This document shows positions 43,763 to 55,359 of a stretch of DNA of 64,000 nt, in pieces (within the stretch, counting starts at the first letter, position 1; every line of letters begins with the position of its first letter). The stretch is from Paracoccus benzoatiresistens (GTDB taxonomy: Bacteria; Pseudomonadota; Alphaproteobacteria; Rhodobacterales; Rhodobacteraceae). Location: the NCBI RefSeq assembly GCF_026913015.1, contig NZ_JAPTYD010000005.1, positions 1 through 64,000 on the forward strand, written 5' to 3'. The position numbers and the translations under genes are program-made. The notes beneath the pieces are model-generated. The model was not told the DNA's origin. It ran no database searches and saw only the letters and a program-made list of their open reading frames with translations.

Positions 43763-46525
43763 TCATGCGTCGCTCGTGTCCTCGCTGTCGCCCTGTTCCG
43801 CGATCCGCGCAACCGAGACGACCTCCTCGCCTGATGCGGTGCTGAAGACCCTGACGCCGCCCGCGCTGCGCGACCGGAAGCTGATGCCGTCCACCGGAAC
43901 CCGGATCGACTGCCCGGTCGAGGTCGCCAGCATGATCTGGTCGTCCATCTCGACCGGGAAGCTGGCCACAAGCGCGCCGCCGCGCATGGCCTTGTCCATC
44001 GCCATCACGCCCTGGCCGCCGCGCCCGCGAACGGGATAGTCGTGGCTGGAACTGATCTTGCCCGCGCCGTTCGCGGTGATGGTCAGGATCAGATCCTCGG
44101 CTGCCGACATCTCGGCATAGCGTTCCTGGGTGATCGCGGCCTCGGCCACGGCGTCCTCGTCCTCGTCGGCCTCGGCGCCGTCATCCAGCGCACCGGCCAC
44201 GGCGCGGCGCATCTTCAGATAGGCGGCGCGTTCGGCAGGGTCGGCCTCGAAGTGGCGGATGACGGACATGCTGACCACGCGGTCGCCATTCGCCAGCCGG
44301 ATGCCGCGGACGCCTGTCGAATCGCGGCCCTTGAAGACGCGCACGTCCGTCGTCTGGAAGCGGATCGCCCGGCCCGAATTCGTGACCAGCATCACGTCGT
44401 CGGCCTCGGTCGCCATGCGCACGCCGACCAGTTCCACCCCGTCCGGCAGCTTCATGGCGATCTTGCCGTTCGACTTGACGTTGGTGAAGTCCGACAGCGC
44501 GTTGCGCCGCACATCCCCGTCCGAGGTCGCAAAGACCGCCTGGTAGTTTTCCCATTCGGTCTCGGGCGCATCGACCGGCATCAGCGCGGCGATGGACACC
44601 CCCGGCTCGATCGGCAGGATGTTGACGATGGCCTTGCCCTTGGCCGTCCGCCCGCCCAGCGGCAGGCGCCAGGTCTTCAGGCGATAGACCATGCCGTCGG
44701 TGGTGAAGAACAGCAGTTCGGTATGCGTGTTGGCGACGAACAGCGTGGTGACCACGTCGTCTTCCTTGGTCGCCATGCTGGACAGGCCCTTGCCGCCGCG
44801 CCGCTGCGACCGGAATTCGGCCAGGGCTGTCCGCTTGATATAGCCGCCCGAGGTGATGGTGACGACCATGTCCTCGCGCTCGATCAGGTCCTCGTCCATC
44901 ATGTCGCCGGACCATTCGGTGATCTCGGTCCGACGCGGCACGGCGAACAGGTCCTTCACCTCGCGCAATTCGTCGCTGATGATGCCCATGATCCGCTCGC
45001 GCGACCCCAGGATCGCCAGATAGTCGCGGATCGCATCGGCAAGCTGCCCCAGTTCGTCGGTGACTTCCTGCACGCCAAGCTGCGTCAGGCGCTGCAGGCG
45101 CAGCTCCAGGATGGCGCGGGCCTGGGTTTCCGACAGGTTGTAGGTGCCGTCGTCGTTCACGGGATGCAGCGGGTCGTCGATCAGGCGCAGGTATTCCAGG
45201 ATGTCATGGGCGGGCCAGCGGCGTTCCATCAGCCGTTCGCGCGCCTCGGCGGCATCGGCCGAGGACCGGATCGTCGCCACGACCTCATCGACATTGCTGA
45301 CCGCCACGGCCAGGCCGCACAGCACATGGCTGCGCTCGCGGGCCTTGCGCAGTTCATAGGCCGTGCGACGGGCGACGACGTCCTCGCGGAAGCTGATGAA
45401 GTAGGTCAGGAAGTCGCGCAGCGTCAGCTGTTCGGGCCGGCCGCCGTTCAGTGCCAGCATGTTGCAGCCAAAGCTGGTCTGCAGCGAGGTGAAGCGGAAC
45501 AACTGGTTCAGCACCACGTCCGGCGTCGCGTCCCGCTTGAGTTCCACCACGACGCGGACGCCTTGGCGGTCGGATTCGTCCTGGACCGAGGCGATGCCTT
45601 CGACCCGCTTTTCCTTGGCCAGTTCTGCGATGCGTTCGATCAGGCTGGCCTTGTTGACCTGATAGGGCACCTCGTCCACGACGATGGCCCAGCGGTCCTT
45701 GCGCAGTTCCTCGATATGCGTTTTCGCGCGGATGATGACGCTGCCGCGCCCTTCAAGGTATGCCTTGCGCGCGCCGGACCGGCCCAGGATCAGCCCGCCG
45801 GTCGGGAAGTCGGGGCCGGGGACGATCTCCAGGATCCGTTCGGTCGGCAGATCCGGGTTCTCGATCAGCGCCAGCGTGGCGTCCACGACCTCGCCCAGGT
45901 TGTGGGGCGGAATGTTGGTGGCCATCCCGACAGCGATGCCACCAGCCCCGTTGACCAGCATGTTGGGGAAGCGCGCGGGCAGGACGGTCGGTTCGCGGTC
46001 CTTGCCGTCATAGTTGTCCTGGAAATCGACCGTGTCCTTGTCGATGTCCATCAGCAGGAAATTGGCGGGCTTGTCCATCCGCACTTCGGTGTAGCGCATG
46101 GCAGCGGGGGGATCGCCGTCCATCGACCCGAAGTTGCCCTGGCCGTCCAGAAGCGGCAGCGACATCGAGAAGTCCTGCGCCATGCGGACAAGCGCATCAT
46201 AGATCGCGGCGTCCCCGTGCGGGTGGTACTTACCCATCACATCGCCCACCGGGCGCGCGGACTTGCGATAGGACTTGTCGGGCGTGTTGCCGCTTTCGTC
46301 CATCGCGTAAAGGATGCGGCGATGGACCGGCTTCAACCCGTCGCGCAGGTCGGGAATGGCCCGGCTGACGATGACCGACATGGCATAGTCCAGATACGAG
46401 GTCCGCATCTCGGAACTGATGTCGATCACCGGGCCGTCATGGGGCATCACCTGGCGCGTCGCAGCGCCGTTTTCATCGCCCGCCTCGGGGGTCTCGGGCA
46501 GGTCGTCTTCAGGGGTGTCGGCCAC
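43763..46525 (-). CDS. gyrA: DNA gyrase subunit A
   Basis: 920 residues. It cuts and rejoins DNA in the A2B2 gyrase that introduces negative supercoils. Seen: the breakage-reunion domain with catalytic Tyr145 in [10 protein letters not shown], the quinolone-region [17 protein letters not shown], and the gyrase-specific GyrA box QRRGGKG at the start of the beta-pinwheel CTD. GTG start at 46525 follows GAGG. In the quinolone-resistance region the residue matching E. coli Ser83 is Ala106. A 30-residue acidic N-terminal extension and an acidic inserted stretch ([12 protein letters not shown]) are typical of alphaproteobacteria. Confidence 0.98.
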   Translation of the reverse strand: MADTPEDDLPETPEAGDENGAATRQVMPHDGPVIDISSEMRTSYLDYAMSVIVSRAIPDLRDGLKPVHRRILYAMDESGNTPDKSYRKSARPVGDVMGKYHPHGDAAIYDALVRMAQDFSMSLPLLDGQGNFGSMDGDPPAAMRYTEVRMDKPANFLLMDIDKDTVDFQDNYDGKDREPTVLPARFPNMLVNGAGGIAVGMATNIPPHNLGEVVDATLALIENPDLPTERILEIVPGPDFPTGGLILGRSGARKAYLEGRGSVIIRAKTHIEELRKDRWAIVVDEVPYQVNKASLIERIAELAKEKRVEGIASVQDESDRQGVRVVVELKRDATPDVVLNQLFRFTSLQTSFGCNMLALNGGRPEQLTLRDFLTYFISFREDVVARRTAYELRKARERSHVLCGLAVAVSNVDEVVATIRSSADAAEARERLMERRWPAHDILEYLRLIDDPLHPVNDDGTYNLSETQARAILELRLQRLTQLGVQEVTDELGQLADAIRDYLAILGSRERIMGIISDELREVKDLFAVPRRTEITEWSGDMMDEDLIEREDMVVTITSGGYIKRTALAEFRSQRRGGKGLSSMATKEDDVVTTLFVANTHTELLFFTTDGMVYRLKTWRLPLGGRTAKGKAIVNILPIEPGVSIAALMPVDAPETEWENYQAVFATSDGDVRRNALSDFTNVKSNGKIAMKLPDGVELVGVRMATEADDVMLVTNSGRAIRFQTTDVRVFKGRDSTGVRGIRLANGDRVVSMSVIRHFEADPAERAAYLKMRRAVAGALDDGAEADEDEDAVAEAAITQERYAEMSAAEDLILTITANGAGKISSSHDYPVRGRGGQGVMAMDKAMRGGALVASFPVEMDDQIMLATSTGQSIRVPVDGISFRSRSAGGVRVFSTASGEEVVSVARIAEQGDSEDTSDA

Positions 46526-46607
46526 GGGATTTCCTCAACATCTTGTTGGGTTACATATAGGCGACGCAGCCCCCAGAGGCAATCTTGCCCCCCGATTTTC
46601 AAGCCTT

Positions 46608-47072
46608 TCAGCCGCGTTTTGCCGCCATTCCCCAGACCACGGCCAACCCCGCCGAAAGGACCGCGTTCCAGGCGGCCATGGACAGGCCCAGGAAGCGCCA
46701 GGCAACCTCGTCGCAGCGCACGACCGGGGCGTTCTGCAGGCGGGTCATCAGGTCCTGCGGGGACATGCTGGCCAGGTTTCCGACCGTCCCCGAGCAATGC
46801 GTGGGGCCAGCCCAAAGCTTCAGTTCGACCCCGGTGTGATAAAGGGCAAGGCCCATGGCGACGCCCGCGGCGATCATGCCCAGGACGGCCAGCGCCCGGA
46901 CCCTTCCGGTCAGCCAGACCAGCGCCGCCACGGCGATCGCGGCGACATGGGGACAGCGCTGCAGGATGCACAGCTCGCATGGGGCGTAGCCCGCTGCCTG
47001 AAAGCCAAGCGCGGCAATCAGAAGCGCCGCCGATCCGGCCCCGGCCAGCAGGGAAAGTTGTCGTCCGTCCAT
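46608..47072 (-). CDS. dsbB: Disulfide bond formation protein DsbB family
   Basis: 154 residues with four membrane helices. Seen: the first periplasmic Cys pair CELCILQRCPH and a second pair split between THCSGT and VVRCDE. DsbB reoxidises DsbA and passes electrons to ubiquinone. It lies upstream of gyrA on the same strand with 82 bp between, enough for a gyrA promoter (TATATG at about 46560). Confidence 0.92.
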   Translation of the reverse strand: MDGRQLSLLAGAGSAALLIAALGFQAAGYAPCELCILQRCPHVAAIAVAALVWLTGRVRALAVLGMIAAGVAMGLALYHTGVELKLWAGPTHCSGTVGNLASMSPQDLMTRLQNAPVVRCDEVAWRFLGLSMAAWNAVLSAGLAVVWGMAAKRG

Positions 47073-47251
47073 GGTCCTCTCGTCCTTGATTTGCCCTGTG
47101 GATCGGCCTGCGCGGCGGCCGCGTCAAGCACCTTGCGGCCTTGTCGCGGCGCTGTGATGATCCCGCCGTGGCAGCCCTGCGGAACCTGCGAGACGGGCTG
47201 GTGTTTCCTTGCAGACGACCCCACATCGGGGATCAAGGGAGGTCATGGCGC

Positions 47252-48097
47252 ATGCAATGGCGTGGTCGGCGCGGCAGCAGCAATATCGAGGATCGGCGGG
47301 GCATGGGCGCCGCGGGGGCAGGGGGAGTCGGCGTGGTCGGGATGCTGGCGATCCTGGCGGTGGGTTATTTCTTCGGCATCGACATCACGCCCCTGGTGCA
47401 GGGCATGGACCAGGGCCAGCCACAGGAGAGCCGTCCCCTGACCGAGGAAGACCAGCAATGGGGCGAATTCGTTTCGGTCGTGCTGGCGGATACCGAGGAG
47501 GTCTGGGCCCCGGTCCTTCCGCAGCAGGCCGGAGTCGACTATGTCGAGCCGAAGCTGGTGCTGTTCAGCGGCGTCGTGCAATCGGCTTGCGGGGGCGCTT
47601 CCTCGGCCATGGGGCCGTTCTACTGCCCCGGCGACCAGCGCGTTTATCTGGACACTGACTTCTTCGACATGATGGCCAGCCGCATGGGGGCGGGGGGTGA
47701 TTTCGCCTATGCCTATGTCATCGCGCACGAGGTCGGCCACCATGTCCAGAACCTGACCGGCACCCTGGGCGAAACGAACCGCCTGCGTAGCCAGGTCAGC
47801 GAGCAGCAGGCAAACCAGATCTCGGTCCTGACCGAGCTTCAGGCCGACTGCTATGCCGGCATATGGGCGCGCCAGGCGCAGCAACGGTTCGGCACGCTTG
47901 AGGCGGGCGACCTGGAAGAGGCCATGGGCGCGGCCGAAGCCGTGGGCGACGACGTGATCCAGGCGAATGCGGGCCGCACGCCGGTGCCCGACAGCTTCAC
48001 CCATGGCAGCGCGGCGCAGCGCCAGGAATGGCTGATGCGCGGCTTCAACTCGGGCGATATGGCCCAGTGCGACACGTTCAAGGCGGCGGGATTGTAG
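47252..48097 (+). CDS. Neutral zinc metallopeptidase (YpfJ/DUF2342-like family)
   Basis: 281 residues. Seen: a Gly/Arg-rich N-terminus (MQWRGRRGSSNIEDRRG), one membrane helix (GVVGMLAILAVGYFFGI), zinc motif HEVGHHVQN and a downstream ligand Glu in ELQADCYAG. This is the putative neutral zinc metallopeptidase family (peptidase M-, YpfJ); substrates are unknown. The ATG at 47252 is the in-frame choice; a GGAGG lies about 8 bases ahead. It is anchored in the inner membrane with the peptidase outside. Confidence 0.92.
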   Translation: MQWRGRRGSSNIEDRRGMGAAGAGGVGVVGMLAILAVGYFFGIDITPLVQGMDQGQPQESRPLTEEDQQWGEFVSVVLADTEEVWAPVLPQQAGVDYVEPKLVLFSGVVQSACGGASSAMGPFYCPGDQRVYLDTDFFDMMASRMGAGGDFAYAYVIAHEVGHHVQNLTGTLGETNRLRSQVSEQQANQISVLTELQADCYAGIWARQAQQRFGTLEAGDLEEAMGAAEAVGDDVIQANAGRTPVPDSFTHGSAAQRQEWLMRGFNSGDMAQCDTFKAAGL

Positions 48098-48123
48098 TTC
48101 CGCCCTACGAAAGGAGAAGACGG

Positions 48124-48222
48124 ATGCTGACGATCTTCACGATCCTGACAATCGGGCTTGGCGCGGCGATGCTGCGCCGGCGCCCCGAACCGCGGCGCGT
48201 TCTGGTTCGCGCAAGGCGCTGA
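48124..48222 (+). CDS. Very small membrane protein (32 residues), unknown
   Basis: An ATG 7 bases after AAGGAGAAG starts one hydrophobic helix (TIFTILTIGLGAAML) followed by a strongly basic Arg-rich tail. A good ribosome site and its position 26 bp after the metallopeptidase gene suggest it is translated. No family is recognised. Confidence 0.55.
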   Translation: MLTIFTILTIGLGAAMLRRRPEPRRVLVRARR

Positions 48223-48224
48223 CC

Positions 48225-48410
48225 CTATCGCGGAACGCGGGGCGCGCGGCCTTCCTCCATCTGTGCCCATTCGGGCCACAGGTCCAGCCATTCCAGCGCC
48301 GCGATGGCCAGGCCTGCCGCGACGATCAGCAGGACGAGCTTGACCATCCGGGCACTTGGCGGGTTTCGCGCCCATTTTGATGCCCGAAGCAGCCAGATCA
48401 GGTTGTTCAC
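48225..48410 (-). CDS. Small single-helix membrane protein (61 residues), unknown
   Basis: The N-terminus MNNLIWLLRASKWARNPPSA is amphipathic and basic, followed by one helix (VKLVLLIVAAGLAIAALEWL) and a short soluble tail. It converges on the 32-residue gene. Proteins with this layout appear repeatedly near COQ10/RatA-like genes in Rhodobacteraceae (recollection, not checked). Function unknown. Confidence 0.6.
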   Translation of the reverse strand: MNNLIWLLRASKWARNPPSARMVKLVLLIVAAGLAIAALEWLDLWPEWAQMEEGRAPRVPR

Positions 48411-48489
48411 GGCGATGGCCTCCTGCTAGATCGGGCGGACTCGATCAGAGTCCCCGTCGCCTTTCAAGACCGAACACTGCGAGACGCCT

Positions 48490-48975
48490 TTGCCGAATCA
48501 TCACGATACCCGCGACCTTCCCTATAGCGCCAAGCAGATGTTCGACCTGGTGGCCGATATCGAAAGCTATCCGCAGTTCCTGCCCTGGAACAGCGCAGCC
48601 CGCATCCGGTCCCGGGAGACCCGGCCGGACGGGGCCGAGGAAATCGCCGCCGATCTGGTGATCAGCTTCAAGGTCTTTCGCGAACGCTTTGGCAGCCGTG
48701 TCGTCCTGTGGCCTGCCGATCCTGACACCGGCGCGCTGAAGATCGACACCGAATACCTGGACGGGCCGTTCAAATACATGCGCAGCGGCTGGACCTTCAT
48801 TGACCGCCCCGAGGGCGGCAGCCGCGTCGATTTCTTCGTGGATTTCGAATTCAAGAACATGATCCTGCAACGGCTGATCGGGGTCGTCTTCCATGAGGCG
48901 ATGGTGCGGATTGTCCGGGCGTTCGAAAACCGGGCAAAGAAGCTCTACGGGGAGGCGAAGGGCGCCCGCGCGTAA
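48490..48975 (+). CDS. COQ10/RatA-like START-domain protein
   Basis: 161 residues, one SRPBCC/START fold. Seen: LPYSAKQMFDLVADIESYPQ at the start and the FKYMRSGWTF strand. In mitochondria and alphaproteobacteria COQ10 chaperones ubiquinone to the respiratory chain; the E. coli relative RatA was described as a ribosome-association toxin. In this lineage the coenzyme Q role is likelier. Normal length. Confidence 0.88.
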   Translation: MPNHHDTRDLPYSAKQMFDLVADIESYPQFLPWNSAARIRSRETRPDGAEEIAADLVISFKVFRERFGSRVVLWPADPDTGALKIDTEYLDGPFKYMRSGWTFIDRPEGGSRVDFFVDFEFKNMILQRLIGVVFHEAMVRIVRAFENRAKKLYGEAKGARA

Positions 48976-49380
48976 CCGTGCGGCGCATCGCCTTGCCGAC
49001 GTAAGCGGGCTGGCAGGACAGTCTCCTCGGCCCGGGGACATGCGATGGTTCCGACCATCACTGCCCTTGAAGATTTTCCCGAAAAGGCGAGGGGCTTGCG
49101 GGTGCCACGCAGGTCCGCCGGGTGCGGAAGGCTCCCCCTTTGAGGTGATGAAGCAGCACCTACGTAGCGCGCCATCCCTTGGGCAAAACCACCCTGTCAG
49201 GACAGCAGGAATACCCGGAGTTGCCGGCCCATCTTGTCGGCCGAGGCACGGCGCCCCTATGGGGCCTTTGTGAACCGTTTCACAGTCTAGCCGCATCCAA
49301 GGTCAGTGGGGTAAAGCCCCACCTGCCGGAATGCGAATTCTACCGATCCCTGCAGGGTGGCGTTTCCGCCACCCGCAGCC
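48976..49380. other. 405-bp intergenic region rich in perfect hairpins, candidate non-coding RNA
   Basis: No credible protein gene. Seen: GATGGT-N4-ACCATC (49044-49059), the palindrome TGTGAACCGTTTCACA (49269-49284), GTGGGG-N5-CCCCAC (49306-49322) and GGGTGGC-N6-GCCACCC (49355-49374, just past the metK stop on the minus strand). The last may be the metK terminator, though it has no T-run. I looked for tmRNA, RNase P, SRP RNA and SAM-riboswitch signatures and found none. Confidence 0.5.
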
Positions 49381-50556
49381 TCAACTCAACGCCGCGCGCA
49401 GATCCTCGGCCCGGTCCGTCTTTTCCCAGCTGAACGCCGTCCCGCGGTTCAGCTGATAGGGATGGCGTCCGAAATGGCCATAGGAGGCCGTGGGACGATA
49501 GATCGGGTGCAGCAGATCCAGGTCGCGGATGATGGCGAAGGGGCGCAGGTCGAAGACCTCGCGGACCGCGGCCACGATCTTGTCATGGGGCACCGTCTCG
49601 GTCCCGAAGGTGTTGAGCGAGATCGAGGTCGGCTGCGCCTCGCCGATCGCGTAGCTCACCTGGATCTCGCAACGGCTGGCCAGCCCCGCCGCGACGATGT
49701 TCTTGGCGACCCAGCGGCCCGCATAGGCCGCCGAGCGGTCCACCTTGGAAGGATCCTTGCCGGAAAACGCGCCGCCGCCGTGGCGCGCCATGCCGCCATA
49801 GCTGTCCACGATGATCTTGCGGCCCGTCAGCCCGCAATCGCCGACCGGCCCGCCGATCACGAACTTGCCGGTCGGGTTGATGAAGTACTTGGTCTTGTCC
49901 GACAGCCAAGCAGCGGGCAGGACCGGCTTGATGATCTCCTCGATCACCGCTTCGCGCAGGTCGGACAGCGTGATTTCCGGATTGTGCTGCGTGGACAGGA
50001 CCACCGCGTCGATCGCCTCCGGGCGGCCGTCCGCGCCATAGCGCAGCGTCACCTGCGATTTCGCGTCAGGGCGCAGCCATTTCAGCGTGCCGTCGCGGCG
50101 GACCTTGGCCTGCCGTTCGACCAGCCGATGCGCATAGGTGATCGGCGCCGGCATCAGCACGTCGGTTTCGTCCGAGGCATAGCCGAACATCAGCCCCTGG
50201 TCGCCCGCGCCCTGGTCCTCCAGGTTGTCGCGGTCCACGCCCTGGTTGATCTCGGGCGACTGCTTGCCGATGATGTTGATGACCGAACAGGTCGAGCCGT
50301 CAAAGCCCACGTCGGACGAGGTATAGCCGATGTCGTTGATGACGCCGCGGACAATGCTTTCCAGATCGACCCAGGCATTGGTCGAAATCTCGCCCGAGAT
50401 GATCGCGACGCCGGTTTTCACCATGGTTTCGCAGGCAACGCGGGCGCGCGGATCCTCGGCCAAGATGGCATCAAGGATCGCGTCGGAAATCTGGTCGGCA
50501 ATCTTGTCGGGATGGCCCTCGGACACAGATTCCGAGGTGAACAGCGAATATTCCAT
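49381..50556 (-). CDS. metK: S-adenosylmethionine synthetase
   Basis: 391 residues. Makes SAM from methionine and ATP. Seen: N-terminal [20 protein letters not shown], the loop [13 protein letters not shown] and phosphate motif [19 protein letters not shown]. It lies 3 bp downstream of ahcY, so the two activated-methyl-cycle enzymes are co-expressed. Control probably acts on the ahcY leader. Confidence 0.97.
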   Translation of the reverse strand: MEYSLFTSESVSEGHPDKIADQISDAILDAILAEDPRARVACETMVKTGVAIISGEISTNAWVDLESIVRGVINDIGYTSSDVGFDGSTCSVINIIGKQSPEINQGVDRDNLEDQGAGDQGLMFGYASDETDVLMPAPITYAHRLVERQAKVRRDGTLKWLRPDAKSQVTLRYGADGRPEAIDAVVLSTQHNPEITLSDLREAVIEEIIKPVLPAAWLSDKTKYFINPTGKFVIGGPVGDCGLTGRKIIVDSYGGMARHGGGAFSGKDPSKVDRSAAYAGRWVAKNIVAAGLASRCEIQVSYAIGEAQPTSISLNTFGTETVPHDKIVAAVREVFDLRPFAIIRDLDLLHPIYRPTASYGHFGRHPYQLNRGTAFSWEKTDRAEDLRAALS

Positions 50557-50559
50557 GAA

Positions 50560-51951
50560 TCAATACCGGTAATGATCGGACTTGAAGGGACCCTCGGGCG
50601 TCACGCCGATATAGTCGGCCTGATCCGGCGACAGTTGTGTCAGCTTGGCCCCGACCTTGTCCAGATGCAGCCGCGCGACTTTTTCGTCCAGCGCCTTGGG
50701 CAGGATATAGACGCCGGGCGCGTATTCACCGCCCCTGGTCCACAGTTCGATCTGCGCCAGCACCTGGTTGGTGAAGCTGGCCGACATCACGAAGGATGGA
50801 TGGCCCGTGGCGTTGCCTAGGTTCAGCAGGCGGCCCTGGCTCAGCAGGATGATGCGATTGCCCGAGGGCATCTCGATCATGTCCACCTGGTCCTTGATGT
50901 TGGTCCATTTGTGGTTGCGCAGGCTGGCGACCTGGATCTCGTTGTCGAAGTGGCCGATGTTGCCGACAATCGCCATGTCCTTCATCTCGCGCATGTGCTC
51001 GATGCGGATCACGTCCTTGTTGCCGGTCGTGGTGACGAAGATGTCGGCCGTGGCTGCCACATCCTCCAGCAGAACAACCTCGAACCCGTCCATGGCGGCT
51101 TGCAGGGCGCAGATCGGGTCGACCTCGGTCACCTTCACCCGCGCGCCCGCGCCGCGCAGGCTGGCAGCGCTGCCCTTGCCCACGTCGCCATAGCCGCAGA
51201 CCACGGCGACCTTGCCGGCCATCATCGTGTCGGTGGCGCGGCGGATGCCGTCCACCAGCGATTCCTTGCAGCCATACTTGTTGTCGAATTTCGACTTGGT
51301 GACGCTGTCGTTCACGTTGATCGCCGGGAAGGGCAGCAGGCCGCGCTTGTGCAGGTCGTAAAGGCGGTGGACGCCGGTGGTCGTTTCCTCGGAAACGCCC
51401 TTGATGGCGTCACGCTGGCGGGTGAACCAGCCGGGGCTTTCGGCCAGACGCTTGCGGATCTGGGCGAACAGGGCCTCTTCTTCCTCGCTGGTCGGCACGT
51501 CGATCAGGCCGGTCTCGCCCGCCTCGACCCGCGCGCCCAGCAGGACATACATGGTCGCGTCTCCGCCATCGTCCAGGATCATGTTCGCCGTACCTTCGGT
51601 GAACTGGAAGATCTTGTCGGTATAGGCCCAGTATTCCGTCAGCGTCTCGCCCTTGATGGCGAAGACCGGCACCCCCGTCGCGGCGATCGCGGCGGCGGCG
51701 TGATCCTGGGTCGAATAGATGTTGCAGGACGCCCAGCGAACCTCGGCGCCCAGCGCCACCAGCGTCTCGATCAGCACGGCGGTCTGCACCGTCATGTGCA
51801 GGCTGCCTGCGATCCTGGCACCGGCCAGGGGCCTGGATGCGCCGTATTCCGCCCGCAGCGCCATCAGGCCGGGCATTTCCGTTTCTGCGATGTCCAGTTC
51901 CTTGCGGCCGAAATCGGCCAGCGCGATGTCGCGGATGATATGGTCGGTCAC
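50560..51951 (-). CDS. ahcY: Adenosylhomocysteinase
   Basis: 463 residues. It splits S-adenosylhomocysteine into adenosine and homocysteine using bound NAD+. Seen: NAD motif [20 protein letters not shown], the [16 protein letters not shown] strand, [20 protein letters not shown] and C-terminal [10 protein letters not shown]. It starts with GTG at 51951. First gene of ahcY-metK. A leader of about 300 bp holds two strong hairpins. Confidence 0.97.
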   Translation of the reverse strand: MTDHIIRDIALADFGRKELDIAETEMPGLMALRAEYGASRPLAGARIAGSLHMTVQTAVLIETLVALGAEVRWASCNIYSTQDHAAAAIAATGVPVFAIKGETLTEYWAYTDKIFQFTEGTANMILDDGGDATMYVLLGARVEAGETGLIDVPTSEEEEALFAQIRKRLAESPGWFTRQRDAIKGVSEETTTGVHRLYDLHKRGLLPFPAINVNDSVTKSKFDNKYGCKESLVDGIRRATDTMMAGKVAVVCGYGDVGKGSAASLRGAGARVKVTEVDPICALQAAMDGFEVVLLEDVAATADIFVTTTGNKDVIRIEHMREMKDMAIVGNIGHFDNEIQVASLRNHKWTNIKDQVDMIEMPSGNRIILLSQGRLLNLGNATGHPSFVMSASFTNQVLAQIELWTRGGEYAPGVYILPKALDEKVARLHLDKVGAKLTQLSPDQADYIGVTPEGPFKSDHYRY

Positions 51952-52058
51952 AGCGGTTGATCTTTCGTTCGTCCTGGTTCCTGACCGGATAGCCGATGCC
52001 TGCTGTAATCGAAAGCGAAAAGGGGTGGCGTTGCCCGCCCGTCGCGGCAAGGTCATGT

Positions 52059-52120
52059 GGCTGCGGCGGAACCCCAGATCCGCCGCAGCCCGGAAGGCGA
52101 CAGTGCGCTGACCGCCTTCC
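52059..52120. promoter_or_regulatory. Tandem hairpins in the ahcY-metK leader
   Basis: A perfect 12-bp stem (GGCTGCGGCGGA with TCCGCCGCAGCC, 8-base loop, 52059-52090) is followed directly by an 8-bp stem (GGAAGGCG with CGCCTTCC, 52092-52120). The pair lies 108-169 bp upstream of ahcY. They could form an attenuator or an unrecognised sensor. On the plus strand the second stem runs into TTTC, so a bidirectional terminator is also possible. I cannot match the SAH, SAM-II or SAM/SAH riboswitch consensus. Confidence 0.5.
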
Positions 52121-52259
52121 TTTCGTGCGACACGCCTTCGCGACAGGGGGCAGGGCGCCCTCCTGTTCACGCGACAGGTTGCCAGACCAATCTGAAGATT
52201 TGATTAAGATAACGCCGGCGACGGGACCTGCCGCGTCGCGCGGGCGAAATGGATGCTGT

Positions 52260-52937
52260 TCAAATCGCGGTGTTTGACCGGGTTGCGGCCCTCTTGCGCT
52301 GCTCCCGGGATGTTTCGAGACGGCTTGCGAAACGCTTGACGAAGTCGGCCATGGCCAGTTCCGCCGCCTCGAGCGGGTCCTGGCACGGAAGCAGGCCGTC
52401 CATCCGTCCATCGACCACCATGCGGGCCAGACCATAGGCAAAGGTTCGCGACGACAGAACGATCATCGAGATGTCCTCGTCCTCGCGCAGGTGTCCCGCC
52501 TTCTGGGCACGTTCCAGCATCCGGGTCATCAGATCGACCACCGAATCCAGATAGCGGCGCAGTTTAGGGGTGTGCATGGCATTGAGCGTCGGGTGGCCGT
52601 TGATCAGCCGGAACTGCGTCCGGTGATCGGCTGCCCAGCGGACATAGGCGATGCCAAGCGCCAGGAACTGAGCCACGGCATCGTCGGGGTCGATCTTGAC
52701 GACGGCCTTTGTGCAGGAATCGATCAGCCGCACCAGTGCCTGTTCGGCTACGGCGATCAGCAGGCTCTGGTCATCGGGGAAGATCCGCCGGAGTTCGGCG
52801 ACAGGTATGCCAATGCGCCGCGCGACATGTTCCAGCTCCGGGTCCTGCTTGCCAAGATCCGCCATCATCTCGATCGTTGCAACGACAGCCTGACCGTGAA
52901 GGCCCAGGCCCCTCATGATGTCGTCATGCTTGCTCAT
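52260..52937 (-). CDS. TetR/AcrR-family transcriptional regulator
   Basis: 225 residues. The HTH region VARRIGIPVAELRRIFPDDQ is followed by a helical ligand domain (about 75-205) with YVRWAADHRTQFRLI, resembling the WHG-type TetR C-terminal domain. The basic C-terminus (SREQRKRAATRSN) is unusual. ATG at 52937 is chosen; an in-frame ATG 9 codons upstream is possible. No obvious target gene is adjacent; upstream of it are about 300 bp free before typA. The effector is unknown. Confidence 0.8.
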   Translation of the reverse strand: MSKHDDIMRGLGLHGQAVVATIEMMADLGKQDPELEHVARRIGIPVAELRRIFPDDQSLLIAVAEQALVRLIDSCTKAVVKIDPDDAVAQFLALGIAYVRWAADHRTQFRLINGHPTLNAMHTPKLRRYLDSVVDLMTRMLERAQKAGHLREDEDISMIVLSSRTFAYGLARMVVDGRMDGLLPCQDPLEAAELAMADFVKRFASRLETSREQRKRAATRSNTAI

Positions 52938-53235
52938 GCTCTGTTCCCGTCCGGCATGGCTCATGGCTGGCCCAATGGTGCCCCAACGCCACCATTTCTC
53001 CAATAAGTTGAACCATTCCGGCGCCGCGCGGTTCCCTTTCCGCGCGCCGTCTCGGCAAAGATATGTGCAGACGATTGCAGGACCGCGGGCTGCGCGCGGC
53101 CTGGCGAGACTGGCTGACTCTTGCCCACGCGCATCTGCCCACAATCCGTCACTGGTTCCATCGTACAAAAATAACACGCCGCCACGTGGCCGCGAACTGG
53201 GCTAAAACGACAACTTGACGTTAGGGAAACCTCGG

Positions 53236-55056
<1,821 letters not shown>

Positions 55057-55150
55057 GAACGACCCTTTTCAATTCGCGGTCGCCCTACAGAAAAGTCGCC
55101 CGAAAGACCAGACGCAATCGCGGCGCCGCTGCGGCGCCGCGCATCTGCCT

Positions 55151-55225
55151 TCAGCGAAGTCCCAGGAAGGACAGGATGAACAGGACAATGACGACCAGAC
55201 CGACGATGTAGATGATCGAGTTCAT
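55151..55225 (-). CDS. 24-residue single-helix membrane peptide
   Basis: The ATG at 55225 is preceded at good spacing by AAGGAG, and the frame ends with TGA at 55151-55153. The peptide is MNSIIYIVGLVVIVL followed by a short helix end and GLR, one uninterrupted transmembrane helix. Nearly identical peptides are common in Rhodobacteraceae (recollection). The strong ribosome site and length equal to one membrane span argue for real expression. It lies about 95 bp upstream of typA on the same strand. Function unknown. Confidence 0.6.
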   Translation of the reverse strand: MNSIIYIVGLVVIVLFILSFLGLR

Positions 55226-55359
55226 GGCAACGCTCCTTGTGTTGACTGCGACGGTGTTGACTGCCACGCGCGCGTCCTGGAACGGAGCGGCCTGACCGGT
55301 GTCCCCCTTCAAGGGATTGCCGTTCAACGGTTTGATCTGCTTCGGGTTCCATTTACGGC

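Noticed and set aside
44042..47089. 1015-codon plus-strand open frame
   Set aside because: Complement of gyrA and dsbB; no recognisable domain.
48976..49380. tmRNA, RNase P RNA, SRP RNA or 6S RNA
   Set aside because: No T-arm/CCA or tag frame, no GAGGAAAGTCC or ACAGAA, no SRP GGAAGG-AGCAGCC loop; 6S could not be supported by a closing stem.
51952..52259. SAH, SAM-II or SAM/SAH riboswitch before ahcY
   Set aside because: Hairpins are present but the conserved ligand-pocket sequences I know are not visible.
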